Assembly (NCBI GenBank): GCA_973895155.1 | Contig: OZ316891.1 | Coordinates: 1,488,001-1,552,000 of the forward strand | Reading direction: 5' to 3' | Source: Marsupella aquatica | Lineage: Eukaryota > Marchantiophyta | DNA length: 64,000 nucleotides | Shown here: in pieces, positions 42,772-54,823 of the stretch | Numbering within the stretch: position 1 is the first letter of the stretch | Layout of the letters: every line of letters begins with the position of its first letter | Notes under the pieces: model-generated | Told to the model about the DNA's origin: nothing | Seen by the model: only the letters and a program-made list of their open reading frames with translations | Databases searched by the model: none | Translations under genes and position numbers: made by a program

Positions 42772-45700
42772 TCAGGAGCTTGTGGGAACCTTGGTCTCCA
42801 GAAACGTCATCTGCTCTAAAAGCCGAGTCTTAGTGTTCACCATCTTTAACCATCTTCGCTTTACCCTTGTCTGTAAACCACAGAGGTCAGAAATCCCATT
42901 GTTCATCAGTTTTCCTTCAAGAGTCAGAAATACGAAGTCCTTTACTCTTATGCAGTGAGGCTTACTGAACCCTAAAGGTCCAATGCCACGACGACAACTA
43001 TCAATTAGTCGTATTGAGTCTCAGTTTCACAAGAGAGCAGGAACGAATAAGTGCAATGCTTCAGGAAAATAACGGCGACCAGTATGAACTTCCCGATTCG
43101 TAATGAATCACAGGTCCACTACTTTCTTTAAATGAGAACTTACCGGGACATTTAGAACATGACCAATAGCAAATGAAGCCAGCCTGGGATCATGGGCAGA
43201 CTTGACCAGCCCAGGAGCTGATTGTGCCTGCAAATAAAAGAAAGACAAGGGTCAAACAAAATTACGACCGGCGACTGTCTCTCCATGACATAAATTTATT
43301 TTAGTAGTCGTACCCATCTTCAGAAAAACTCTCTGATTTCAAGGATCATGAATGAATAATCAAGGATGTGATGTATTTCAAGAAGCTTGCACAGTTCCTA
43401 AAGCATATGCAACAGCTTTACCTCTGACACGACTTCACAGCACAAAGAAACAGCCCGTTTGGCAATATCAAGAAGCTCCTGCTTCTCCTCTGCTGTCTTG
43501 CATTCTTCATCGTCAAAAAATTGCACCTGACAATACAGAAGTGTACATAAAATGATAAGCAACTTCCTTCTCAAACATAGAACTTTTCATCCTTCCTCAT
43601 CCTAATGCAGAAAGAGATACAAAAATCTCCTACGCCCATCCACACGTATTCAGAAAGAGCACTTATACCACAACAGATGTAGAACTAGCTATCTGGTACA
43701 ACTCTAATGAACGGAACAAGACCGTATGGTCTTAACAAATGCTGGCAATCAAATCATTGCGAGAGGTTGACGTTGACCATTGTATGAATTATATTACCTG
43801 GCCTATGTTCAAACCAAATGAACCCGGCTCTGACCAAATCCTGTCAGTTGTAGCCAGCACAACTGTCAGAGGTGGGTATGTTTATTGCATACCGTCGCAG
43901 GATGGGCATATGGAGACCAGGTGATCAAATCATCCCGCATCAGTGCATTCCTCAGTACGATCAAGGCCCGTTAAGCTGAACCTCATCAATCTCCACAACC
44001 TTCACCTACCTAAACTGGAAAAAATCTAAGAGGCCGCTATAGACGAGCAGCAAGTACTCGGTTCTGGATAGTTGAGGTTTGAAAGCAAAATGACTGCGCA
44101 AGCTTCCAATGTGGCAGACATGTCACTGTTTCAAAAACCACATATCCGTCGCTAGAAGAGAAAGCAATATTTGCAGAGTTGCGCACCTTTCATCAACTAC
44201 TTTGAACCGGCGAACACCATGAGCGATGATGTATGACCTACAATCGCTTTCAAAAGTGTGGATCTTCAAGTTCTGGAAAACAAAAACACAACGGAATCAG
44301 GCTCCCAAAAGCAGACCCTGGACTATGACAGAAGTTGCCTATCACCACTTGACACTAGCGGAATGAGAAGTGAACAGCGCCAAGGAGAGCAAGAAGAAGC
44401 AACAGTCAACTTTAGCGATAATTTTGAGTTCTGCTAATTTAGGGCTGAACCAAATCTGTCAGCTTAACCACCAAAGTTTTTCCCCTTGGGGCTTGAATTA
44501 GGGTCCACGGTACTAACCACAAGAGTACCAACCACCTCTCCAGATCCAACTCCGTCAGCAGCCCAGGAACCACTGTACATACTCGAGAGTCCAAAAGGCT
44601 TTCCTTGCTCCACACATTGCCGTATCTGAATATCACATCAACTCATCTTAGTGGGCAAAATCATTTCCAGGAACAACTGCCGCCGCACAATGTTACGCAG
44701 GCCTTACATGATAAACATTGTACTTGCAGCTTCTACCGCCATTGCATCTATCAGGTATTCCAAGTGGTACCGTACATTGGAGTACATGGAAACCAAAAAA
44801 CAATCACGTCAGGTTCAATGTAGCAAATTCAAGGAGAAGTACCATAAGTCTGTAGCAAGGTTCGTAAATATAAAAAGGTGTGGACCATCCAGGGAAGAGC
44901 ACTGAGTCGAGCAAAGCAAGCGGCAGCCTGTCAAATTCCCTCAAGTATTCTTCCGTTGGATTAGAAGAAAGTGATTGCGATCTTTGAGGATCGCCAATTG
45001 CATTAAACTCCAGTGCTGAATCTGCGGTTCTGTCGCCTGCTGATACCTGTGGAAGTGGAGGACCTGCACTTTCCTTGAGAAGCCGTTGGTTGAGTTGGTC
45101 GAGGAGTGAACTTGGGGCCAATTTGCTGCCTTTAGATGACCGGTAAAAATTTTGCACAGCAACATTACTAGGCAGGAACAAATTCTTACTGATGCATTCA
45201 CTGCAACAACGCAAGGGCACTTATCAGCATTGTCTCAGACAGACGATTAAGTGCCATGCACGAGATTAGTCCTCTTACTACTGTTGTATAAGAAAGTCCT
45301 TTTAAAATTGTTATGTTCCACAACAAGAAGAAGACCAAAAATATTTATGTTTGTGTTCATGCCGCGTACGTAGCTAGATCTTGGTATAAACGTAGCTAAG
45401 CCGGAGGAATCTGAGCCAGACGTTGCCTTGGAAATAAAACCGAGAAGACTTACTCGAGAAAGATGTATCCCTGAATTCGAGGCATCCCTATAGACATTCG
45501 AGTGAACTCAGCAAAGGCTCCGATGGGCAAGTCCAACCCTTTGACTGCCATACAGCAGTTACCATTACCCCATTAGACCAAAAACAAAACGCAATTGCCC
45601 CTAAGTGGTTAATTCAAATCAGTAATCCTCAGGTTCAGTTAAGACCAACGACCATTTCATGTCTGACTTCTACACACCTTTGCTGGAAATGGCTAAGCCA

Positions 45701-47558
45701 ACCACACCAGATGTAAAACTCTGGTCACCCAAAAACAGAGGGCTCACCCCCTTTCCCGTTGTATCTCTTGTCCATTGATTCTTTTTCCTAGTGAACAATG
45801 GCGATAGGAAAGCTCCCGCTCTGCAATCTGAATGGCAGCACTGGTCAGTTACTCCCGGAGCCTTTCTCATCTCCATAGAATATTCAAAATGGAAGATTCA
45901 CAACTACCTTAATTAAATTCGCAGTTCGAAATGCCCCTACAACATCCATCTCCTGATCACAACACTATTTTAGTGCCTGAGAACGCATCCCTCCATCCAA
46001 CATACAGGAGTGGCAACACAGCTGATGAATAGAATGAGAGAATGCACCTGCAACTGGCTGGGAAAACTGAGGCAAGCCGTTGGATGAAGTCTGGAAACAC
46101 AAAACCCGGAGCCCCTAGCAGAAGCATATGTGGGTTATTCTCCAAGACGGCATTCTCAAGATCGGGAAGGCGTGGAAGGCCTGTGGTTGAAGAATGAAAT
46201 GCAACTGCTTTCACTCCAGGCATATGTGCAACACATAGAACCAGCTTGTAGTTTACATCTTCCTTTCCCAGATCTGAGCCGGATACCCCCGCTTGATCAC
46301 CTCCATTCCTGGATTCCACAGTGACAGTGCCTTCATAGTCCCCAAATAAGCCACTGCTTCCGAGCAACCTTTCCCTGATGCTCTGTCCTGGCGTTAACCC
46401 AAGCCTTGGGCTACTAGACCTCTGTTGTAATTCTGTCACTAATACATCGCCGAAGGTGACCCTGGCAGAGACCTCCCCATCGCTTTCCATGTTCCTCCCT
46501 GCCTCTGAAGTTGTTCTCTGCAGCCCAGAATTTTGTTCCCCTGTTTTCAGTGACCTAAGATCTCCTCCAACTCCGGACTCCTCGAAAGGATTTCTATACT
46601 TCACGAGAGCATTCAAAAGACTCACCAACCCTTCTTTTGAGATCTGGCCTACTAAATCTTTGTCACAATCCTCTTCATCATCCTCACTGTCCGCTCTGGA
46701 GTCCATGAATTTGCTGGCTTCCTCACCAAATTCGGTAAATAAATTCTCCCAGTCTGAAACTGTGCCCTCTTCTTCGTCCTCATCCTCCTCCTGGACATGA
46801 AAATTATCCACCGCAAGCACCGCTGATCCCAACCTAAACTCTCCAACTCTTGGTCGTTGTTCATCTTGTTTTCCTTGTAGACCATTACCAATGTGAGAAA
46901 TCTCCTCCTCTGATCGAAATTGCAAAGTCCGAACACTAGACCCACGTAGACTCCCCTGCAATGTCCTGCTTCCTGGATCGCCACTATTCTCAATTTCACC
47001 ACCCGAATCATCCATAAGGCAGCCGATTATAGGCACGTGCTCTCGGGCAAGCTCTGCTCCATAGAGAGCTTCTGACGACGTTCTGGAAGCCTGGCCGCCG
47101 GAGTCCGAATCCAAGGAGCCACCAGACGGAGAAGGCTGACGAAAAACCGCAGAGTTACTCGACAACGAAGCGGAAAGCTGGTTTGTAAGAACTTGGACGG
47201 TGCGTAGGGCCGACTCGGTGGGCTTCGAAATGAATGCCACAGCCAAAGTGGGAGAATTGCCCCCGATTAGAGTGCAAGCTTGGTCCCAGATTCGCAACGG
47301 CGACTCTCCCTTCTTCATGCTCTTCGCCACCACTGTGGAGAACTGAAACTTTCTGCCATCAGGAACGTAGTGCGTCGACGTGAAGCTCTGGTCTACAGAT
47401 CTCTCTCGCCCAGTCTCTTGGTCAGAGTCTCCTCGCTCGACCCCTACCTTTGAAATGTCCCTGACAAGAAGAGTACATACAATCAAAGGAGGGGCCGCAA
47501 TCCGGTGCTTGCTGGCATGTCTGCTCCCACGCAAGCACCTAGACATTCCCCGAATCAT
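42772..47558 (-). CDS. FIST-like and LON substrate-binding domain protein
   Basis: Ten exons with consistent phases: 46048-47558, 45678-45820, 45454-45544, 44843-45200, 44518-44625, 44187-44272, 43798-43840, 43422-43526, 43144-43227 and 42772-42870, giving 875 residues. The ATG at 47558 is the first Met. The N-terminal two-thirds looks FIST-like: TLAVAFISKPTESALRTV, then HVPIIGCLMDDSGGEI, a long acidic insert, KAVAFHSSTTGLPRLPDLEN, PHMLLLGAPGFVFPDFI and SGVVGLAIS. From about residue 670 it is a LON N-terminal (substrate-binding) domain: RLPLALLDSVLFPG, YIYEPCYRLMIRQC, HGVRRFKVVDER and SFAIGHVLNVP. The Lon protease ATPase and peptidase parts are absent, so it is not a protease. FIST domains are proposed small-ligand sensors. 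The fused function is unknown. The LON call is firm and the FIST call is moderate. Confidence 0.85.
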
Positions 47559-48700
47559 TCTGCTCCGTATTTCCACACCATCAAATCATCGAAACAGCTG
47601 AGGGTTTCGAAACTGAACTTTCCCCTAAGCCGATTTAGAAACCGAAGACATCTCTGTCGTGCAATCCACAACAAAAACCGAGCTGTCCGGTGCCCTTGTT
47701 CCCGTCCCAAATCATATTTTTCAAAAAACCGGACCACATCGCCATGAATTACCTCAGCGCCGGGCTAAAACCCTGACCTCAATGATAAACCACACCATCC
47801 CTGTTTGATTTTCACTTGATTGCAGTGAGGAACACTTGAACGGACACGCCCCACTGCTCGATCAGAACCTCAGCAGGTTCACAATCCGACTGAAATCCAT
47901 TCACAACTTCAATTGAATCGGAGCTTGTTTCTCTAATGGTGCTCAGATTGAAACTGTGGCATGTCAGCCGCTAATCAACCGATCTCGACTCAAACAGCAA
48001 ATTCCCACCTCCTCCTGCGAAAAACTAGTAGGATAATTGTGAACCAGACTCCCGTTTGCAAATCCAGAAGAGCGTAAAATAGACGGTATTGGATCGTACA
48101 CGAACTCGAAGCAAAATCAACTGACAAGACTGATGGAGGCGAAAATGTTGGAGGAAAAGTGTAGATGTCACCCCTGTCTCCGCTATCCTCTACTTCAGAA
48201 AGGCAGGTCTACTCTCCCATTTTCGTGTGAGAACAGAATTTTGGTTCGGGCCCTTTACATCGGTAAACAGGGGATTTCTATATAAGCCAAACCACTTTAA
48301 TTAGTGTGACTTACCTAGCAACTCACCAATTGTGTAGGGTAAGTAACCTATAAGAGGGGGTAATGGTGTGTAGGGTAACCTATCCCCAAGAGGGGCTAAT
48401 GGGCTGTAATCCCCAGGAGCTGAGCCCTAGGGGTTGCAGTCATTATCTCCAAGTGGGAATGAGTTATTGAGCATTAGACCTGAATGTATTTTGACTTTTA
48501 CTCAATATTGAGTTCAGTTTTACACAAGGAAAAGTCTGATCCATCATTGCTTGCCATTTGCACTTTACTCTATCCCTCAGACAAATTTCATAATCCCCAG
48601 GCTGGCCCAGGGGTTCAGTGGCTTCACCCAGGGTAATACCTCATAACCTTGTACACACATACAAAGGAAAAAATTCAGGAAGGGTTTACAGAGTTCGAAA
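47559..48700. other. Upstream region of the FIST-LON gene
   Basis: The leader and promoter should lie here. Around 48320-48430 a word like gtgtagggtaa-cctat and gaggggctaatggg is locally duplicated. No gene is seen. Confidence 0.3.
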
Positions 48701-48704
48701 CCGA

Positions 48705-48790
48705 ACTGGCTTAGGTTAGTTGGCTAGGGGAGTAGCCTAGAACTAGGTTCAATCCCCCCCTCCACACAGGGGTGTGGGTGGGATGGATTT
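48705..48790 (+). repeat. Possible tRNA-derived SINE head
   Basis: A B-box-like ggttcaatccc at about 48749-48759 follows, at about 35 bp, a sequence ttagttggctagggg that weakly resembles a pol III A box. This fits the head of a tRNA-derived SINE. There is no cloverleaf, so it is not called a tRNA. Confidence 0.25.
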
Positions 48791-48799
48791 TGTGGGTAG

Positions 48800-49994
48800 T
48801 GGATGAGAGTTTTTTGTGGGTAGTGAATGTGAGTTCTGATTATCTACTCTGACCCTGGTTGTCCATTCATATTTCAATACTAGAGAAAATTATCGCTCAG
48901 TTGTACCCTGTTGCAGTGCTCCCGAGTGCCTCACAAGGCAGCCCGTGAGGTGCCACTTCTTTTATATATGAGACGCCGTAGTGATGCGTGGGCGACACTC
49001 AGGGAGTGCCAGTGCACACAGTTTTGAGTTGTGTCCGTCCAAACCTAATGCAGTAGTCTATAAACTAAAGCACCCCTGCCCAGGATTTGACACCCCCCTA
49101 GTGCATGTTAAGGCATGTTTTTTGGAAAGGTTAGATCTGACTAAGGATGGGACAAATACCAAGCTTCCTGGCAAAGAATTTAAGATTATACGCCTGCACA
49201 CAATATCTGGGAGGTGCACTGAATTGAACATGCCATTAATTTGGGTTACTTCAATTGTTACTTTGCTACAATTGAATTTAAAATAGACAAGAACCATCTT
49301 CAATAGTAAGGTCTTTTCCCCAGTTTATTTTTGTCGGGTCTTATCCTCAGTTTCTCTCCTTGATGCCTTGTTTAGATAGCGGGTGTCTATTGCACTACAA
49401 AGGGCTTGGACATACCCTGCAGAGGGCAAAGGATATTATATTGGTTAAGTACTTGCCCTTGTTTTCTCCCATATATTGGGTCTCCTGCCTGTGGGATCTT
49501 GTATCTTTATTTGGTGTTTCTTATTATTTGGCAGCCTGATATAAATCTAGAGAGTCCTTACGGTAGATAGATGGATACATTAGCGGATACATTAGGGGTA
49601 ACGTGGCTCCCTAAATAGGTAAAAATTTGAAAACATTTCCCCTTTTCCCCCACCTGCTCCAATCCTTTCTCATATATTTTTCCTCTGCTTTTTCTTTCCC
49701 CAGCCTCCCTTAGCGAGGGAAATCCCCCGGGAAATCCTAGTATAGAAGCCAAAAATACTCATCATGGGGGCCCCTTGACAATCATTGAGTACCCACCATT
49801 GGCTGTAGCTAGAGTGTCACGACCTTGCCCTCTAACTTGGCCCTTGAAGGTTTTGTTAAGTCAGGATCCTCTTGTCAAATCAGTATGAAGTGAATCCAAC
49901 TCCAACTTTGAATCTCCTTTGCAGTCACAAACAGATTATTAGTCTGTTTGCCATTGCCGGGAGTGCTCACGACCAGATCTACTCGTGCAAAGTC
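48800..49994. other. Intergenic, no gene recognised
   Basis: A 101-codon plus-strand frame at 48981-49286 has no recognisable domain. Otherwise nothing is supported. Confidence 0.3.
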
Positions 49995-50309
49995 ATGTCA
50001 GCTAGGGCTTCTCTACTACATCTGAGGCCTACCTTCCTGCCTAAGGTCACAAATCTAAACAAAACTAAGTTCAAAGCCATTTGTGTGTGCACTAGTAACA
50101 AAGTGCAAACCAGGGATATATCATTGCTGGGCCTCGACCCTGAGGCCTTGCACTTAATTAATACAGTTAACTATCTTTCCAAGCAGGCCAGTGCTAAGTC
50201 GAGGTTCGGTAGCAATGGCTGGAATGGAGGTTACATGAAGGATAAACCATGGCCTGGGAGGCTGGGCTATGGGTGGAGGGGGTTTGTTGGAAATGACGTG
50301 CCCACATGA
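49995..50309 (+). CDS. Small protein, possible organelle transit peptide
   Basis: An ATG-started 104-residue frame. The first 35 or so residues lack acidic residues and are rich in Ser, Leu, Lys and Arg (MSARASLLHLRPTFLPK, then TNLNKTKFKAI), as in plastid or mitochondrial transit peptides. The rest is a coherent polar segment (LLGLDPEALHLINTVNYLSK) and a Gly/Trp/Lys-rich tail (GSNGWNGGYMKDKPWPGR, GYGWRGFVGND) that looks like real protein rather than noise. I do not recognise the family. The frame extends upstream to 49872 without a better start. Upstream exons are possible. It could also be a relic. Confidence 0.4.
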   Translation: MSARASLLHLRPTFLPKVTNLNKTKFKAICVCTSNKVQTRDISLLGLDPEALHLINTVNYLSKQASAKSRFGSNGWNGGYMKDKPWPGRLGYGWRGFVGNDVPT

Positions 50310-50368
50310 AGGGCCTGAAGCTCAGTGGTAGAGCACAACAATGTACCCAATAGGTCTTAGGGTGGCTT

Positions 50369-50911
50369 TACAAGAAGTTGGGGGCAGTTTCCACATTTTT
50401 TTTGTGTCCAAGATCTGATCAAGGCCATCCATTTGAGAGAAATTGCTGCTGTTCACTTTACAAAACCTTGGGGGCACTTTCAACCGAACCTTTTACCAAT
50501 CCTACATGGAATACAGTGGGGCCCAATTTTTGCTTATGTGGAGCACTCTTTTGTCCTAGATTTTAGACCACCTCTTTTGGTGGTATCTTCTTCTGGCGGC
50601 TTGGTCCATTTCTATTTTAAGTCATTTGTAATAAAAAGGGACCCACAAGTCCTTCATAAGATATTCTCTTCTCACATTTACAAAGACTTTAGCCAAAGAT
50701 TACGTGACATTCAGGTGGAGTGGGTCCTCAATCTGTCTTTTAGTCAATTAATCTGGCACCATTGGCTGCACTTGGCTTTACAAGACCTTGGGGGCAATAA
50801 AAGGATTCAAAAAATGCTTTTAGCCCCGGGACACTATATTTAGTGTGTGCAATGGCCCTCCAGTTTGCTTTGGTAAAAGAAACTCCCAAGTGCCCCCAAC
50901 GTCTTGTAAAT
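50369..50911. repeat. Dispersed ttacaagaccttgggggca motif, three direct copies and one inverted
   Basis: Copies start at about 50370 (tttacaagaagttgggggca), 50457 (tttacaaaaccttgggggca) and 50775 (tttacaagaccttgggggca). The inverse (tgcccccaacgtcttgtaaa) is at about 50891-50910. The outer pair would form terminal inverted repeats of a roughly 540-bp unit. The 136-codon ORF inside (50433-50843) has no recognised domain. Confidence 0.6.
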
Positions 50912-50970
50912 ACTCCTTAGTTTCAATTGATTTTGTAGCTGGTCCATGTTGTTAAAAATTACAACATATA

Positions 50971-50982
50971 TGGTATCAGAGC
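50971..50982 (+). other. tRNA-iMet-type primer-binding-site match
   Basis: TGGTATCAGAGC is the usual initiator-Met primer-binding site of plant LTR retrotransposons. It follows ttacaacatata, which may be the end of an LTR. I did not find a paired LTR or pol genes, so this is probably a retroelement fragment. Confidence 0.45.
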
Positions 50983-52270
50983 TTAAAGTGACTGTGGCGC
51001 AAGGGAGAGAATCAGTTGGAAATGAAACAGAGACGGTACAGGGATGAAGGTTTAATTTTCACCAAACTCCACCCTGAGGCCTCTCAACTCTGTGTCATAG
51101 ATTTGGCTTTAGTCACGGTCACACACGTTTCCCCCGAAGAGAAGTGGCGGACTAGCAAACCACTTGTCCTCCCACTTGTGACCGAGGTTCGTAACTCACA
51201 CTTGCGTACTGCGGGTCTTTCTGGGGCACTTCAGATATGGGACCCCCTACTGACTGTACGTGGCCAGAGCCACAGCGGCTGTTCTTTCCAAGAGTTCGAC
51301 AGACTGAGATTGGGATGGTACTGAGTGACGGCACATTCCATATAGCAGCTGCGCTTCCCTCGATAGCTATCCTGTTTTTCAGGTAACGCGCAAACCTTTC
51401 ACCTTCTTCGAGGAAAGAATCAGACTTGGGCAAACGACAGTCATCATAGTTTGACTTCAAAGTATTTTGCAGACATTAACTCTACTTTGATGCCTACTCC
51501 AGATTGGTTCATCGAACCTCAAGTGTTTAATTCTCATTCTTACAAGTCCATCAATCCCACTTTTCGAAGATACCTCACTTCCAGATTTGGTCATGAAACA
51601 GTAGGCAATAGTACGTTTGGTCGGTGTCGTTTTTGATAGGAACGGATCCATTGATGTCTTTTCTGAAGAAAATGTACAGGTGGAACATGGCTTTGGAAAA
51701 GTGTTCCATGTACAGGGTACCAACAACAGGAAACCGCAGAATTCCGTTTGAATAGTTCTAGGAAAGTCCAGTACTAAGGTTCTGAACGACAACACCTTGA
51801 AGAAAATGGCAATATTAAGCTTTGAAATATATTACAAACCAAACGAACTTGCGGAGTTATATTTTACAGTACAGAGAAAAGTGCGGTACGTGTAACGTAT
51901 CAAAACTATAACGAAGCAAACTACTTCCCAGTACTAACAATATCTAAGTTTTTGATCTACACAACAGTTTTTGAAGTTAGGAATACAAAAGTTGGAAAGA
52001 TGTTCCTACCCTCCTTTTGTCCTTCATGTCCATTTTGCCACAGATATCTGCGCGCTACAATTTTCTGGTCGTCGCCTCAACGGGCGACTCAAAAGACAGT
52101 TCTTATCACAGAAGGCATAACAATTTCGAAAGGCTGCAATCCGTCTGCTCGCCAGACATGTTGAATTAACATCTGCATCCAGACGGTCGCCTCGACCAAC
52201 TTGTGCTGTGAGTGTGCGTGGTATACGTAATGAGTCAGGGCTGATGGATCAAATCCACTGCAAACTTCTC
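50983..52270. other. Sequence after the primer-binding-site match, no gene recognised
   Basis: Both strands have open frames of about 100 codons (51016-51324 plus; 51152-51460 minus) with no domain. They could be decayed retroelement interior. Confidence 0.25.
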
Positions 52271-52274
52271 AGCA

Positions 52275-52425
52275 TCCGCCACCGACACCAACACCGCCAC
52301 CACCACCATCACCGCCACATCGATCCACCGCCACATCAACATGTTCCACCACCTCCACCAGAGGTTGCAGGTGCAGGTGCAGGCGCAGGTGCAGATGCAG
52401 GTGCAGCTGCTGCTGCGGCCATCAT
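52275..52425 (+). repeat. Low-complexity CACCGCCAC / GCAGGT tract
   Basis: A (CAC/CGC)-rich stretch with ccaccaccatcaccgccaca is followed by gcaggtgcaggtgcaggcgc repeats. It would encode His/Pro-rich and Gly/Ala-rich runs in one frame of a 138-codon ORF (52208-52624), but nothing else supports a gene. Confidence 0.7.
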
Positions 52426-52624
52426 GACCGTTGCGGATCCTGAGGTGCGTTGCGGCCTGCGTTGCGGATCCTCTGGTGTGCCAAAACAGGTCCCCATCCT
52501 ATCAATTCCCTTGCACGAGAAAAGTTGTAGACGGGGTTGTCGACCGTCCTATCTAGAACTTGCAGTTCTTAGGGACGTCGATCTTCCCAAGTCGGACCGA
52601 AGCCGAGCTCTGGGATGTTGCTAG

Positions 52625-54823
52625 TCCCAGGCTTGGACGTTGCCAGTCTTTCAAATTAAGGTGGCTTCGATGTGAAGGCCCTGAAAGTTGATCTAAATCT
52701 TGTCACTTGATACCTCTGTCAGTTGAATGCCTGGTTCTTCGATGGAATGGTTTCCTTATACGATAACTAAATCCAACCCAATACTTGAAACCTAGGACCT
52801 TTGAGTACGTCGATCTGTAGCACTATAAATAGCTCTTCAAACCAGCTGCAATAAGAATTGGTCATTCAAATACAGTAAGTGCATGTGGCTAAGATTCTAA
52901 GTTGAAGTAATTTCTCATGAGTTTTACCGGCATCCGGGAAAAAGTGTTGGTTACTTATGTCCAACTTAATTATGAGCACTTTGCAAAAAGGTTTGCTGTA
53001 GAGTAAAATGTCATAAATGATGTGGAATGGAAGAAGTCAATAAAGAGCTTTGTCGTTCAAGCGGGCGTTCAAGTGGAGAGTAGTGTGTTATTTTCTGAGT
53101 CGCCAGAGACTCGGAGAGTCTGGTGAATGACACATGATAGAGTCACTCAACTTTAGCTGCACGGGACTGAACTGGCCCCGACATTTGTCGTCGAAATGCT
53201 TCAACAGTACGTGAGCAGCCGCAGCTTGACGTGAGGATAAGCTTCAAAGAAACGCTTAAAATATGCTGAAGTTTGAAAAGACAAAAACGGTCAATAAAGT
53301 TTGTTCAGGGACATTCCAATTTTTTTTTTCGCTACACATTACTCAAGTAAAGGCCATGGAAACAGCAAACAGAAACGACGAGGCTTTAACCGCCACCGTC
53401 CATCTCTAAAGCCTGGATCCAGCAGGTTTCTAACCATGGGATAGTAAACAAAGTATAGTCGATTCTACTAATGGATGTCCTGGGGACAGGGGCCTGTGAT
53501 GCGTTTGGGCTTTGACACTTAGCGCTTTTGTACGGGCGGTTTTTAGCGGACTGTAATGCACCCGGTTGACACAAAGGTTTTCACAACGTGCCTCACATTC
53601 AACCAACTATGGACGTCTCAATCTAAATTCAAACATTTTATCTTCATGATGGGTGGTAACATCAACATAACTTTTGCAAATGTATATCATCTATGCCCAC
53701 CAGCTCTGTAGTGGGCCTGAATTTGCGCATGGTTGTATCTCGTCGTAGTGTAGGAGAGATTTACCATCATGATGGAAAGTTACTTTCATCATTTGGAAAC
53801 TCCGTAGTGATTTGGAAGGGCTTGTAGAGCAATTTTGGTGAATTCTCAAAAGAAATTGATAAATCACAGACCCATAGCATAGCTCAATGACCAGGGATTG
53901 AGAAACTAAATGCCTATCGGTGCGGCATGCTGACAGGGAAATACCCTGTCCTGGCCTTGAATAGATTCATTGCCTTGCTAGGGGATACAACTCCTTACAG
54001 TCGTCCATAAAGTGGCATTCCGTCTTAAAAATTAGGCGAAACCAACTTTCCCTCGAGTTATCACCATTACAAGACTGCCTATGAACTTTCAAAAAGACAT
54101 GAATGCGGCTTCCAATCCATCCCGACTCTGATTTGAGGAAGTTCAGGTAGAGAAACGGCGAAAAAAGTACCCTGAGGGAAATGTTTGGGTGGCCTATCTG
54201 ATCTATATCTGAGAAATTCAAGCAATTTCTCAATCAAGTGGTTGAGGACAGTCAGATTTGCCATCACAATCACATGAATAACGATCACATTTGTTCACAT
54301 AACATCTGCTGGTGAAGCCTGGCAGGTTTTCATAGAACGGAGAAGTTTGTCAAGTCATTCTTAAGCCAGCAAATCCCCGACACATCCACCAATAGACCCA
54401 TGAAGTGCAAACTCCTACTGAGAGAACACCACCTGAAGTCATTTTGAGACACCACCGGGTTCAGAAAGAGAAATATAAGCCTCCATGAATGAGAGGGAAC
54501 TCTCTACAGCAACCTGATAAATAGAAGTACAATTCTGGAATTCCGAATCAGTCGACCATCTGGACAATAATAATATTAAACACCTTAGGTCCGGCGACGA
54601 GGGGATCTCAAATACATGAACCTACTCTTAAACTATCCTCTCTGGCAGTTACTAACCAGTGGGAGAGATCGTCAATGAACAATTTTCTCCAAAAATAAAG
54701 ATAGTTTCCTCATGGATTGGCTACCAGTCTCCCGCTCCACGGTCGGGCTACAACTTGAGCACACGGCCGAGCACACTTCAATGCAAGGAAAGGAATTCCA
54801 ATTTCCAATTCGGTGACGAAGGT
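52625..54823. other. Intergenic, no gene recognised
   Basis: Short frames only. The right end is the 3' flank of the INO80B-like gene on the minus strand. Confidence 0.3.

Noticed and set aside
46378-46800. 140-codon plus-strand frame
   Set aside because: Antisense of the acidic part of the FIST-LON gene; Glu-rich codons read as Ser-rich in reverse.
50302-50365. tRNA-like sequence with gaagctcagtggtagagca (A-box-like)
   Set aside because: There is no B box at the proper distance and no cloverleaf can be drawn. At most a fragment of a tRNA-derived repeat.
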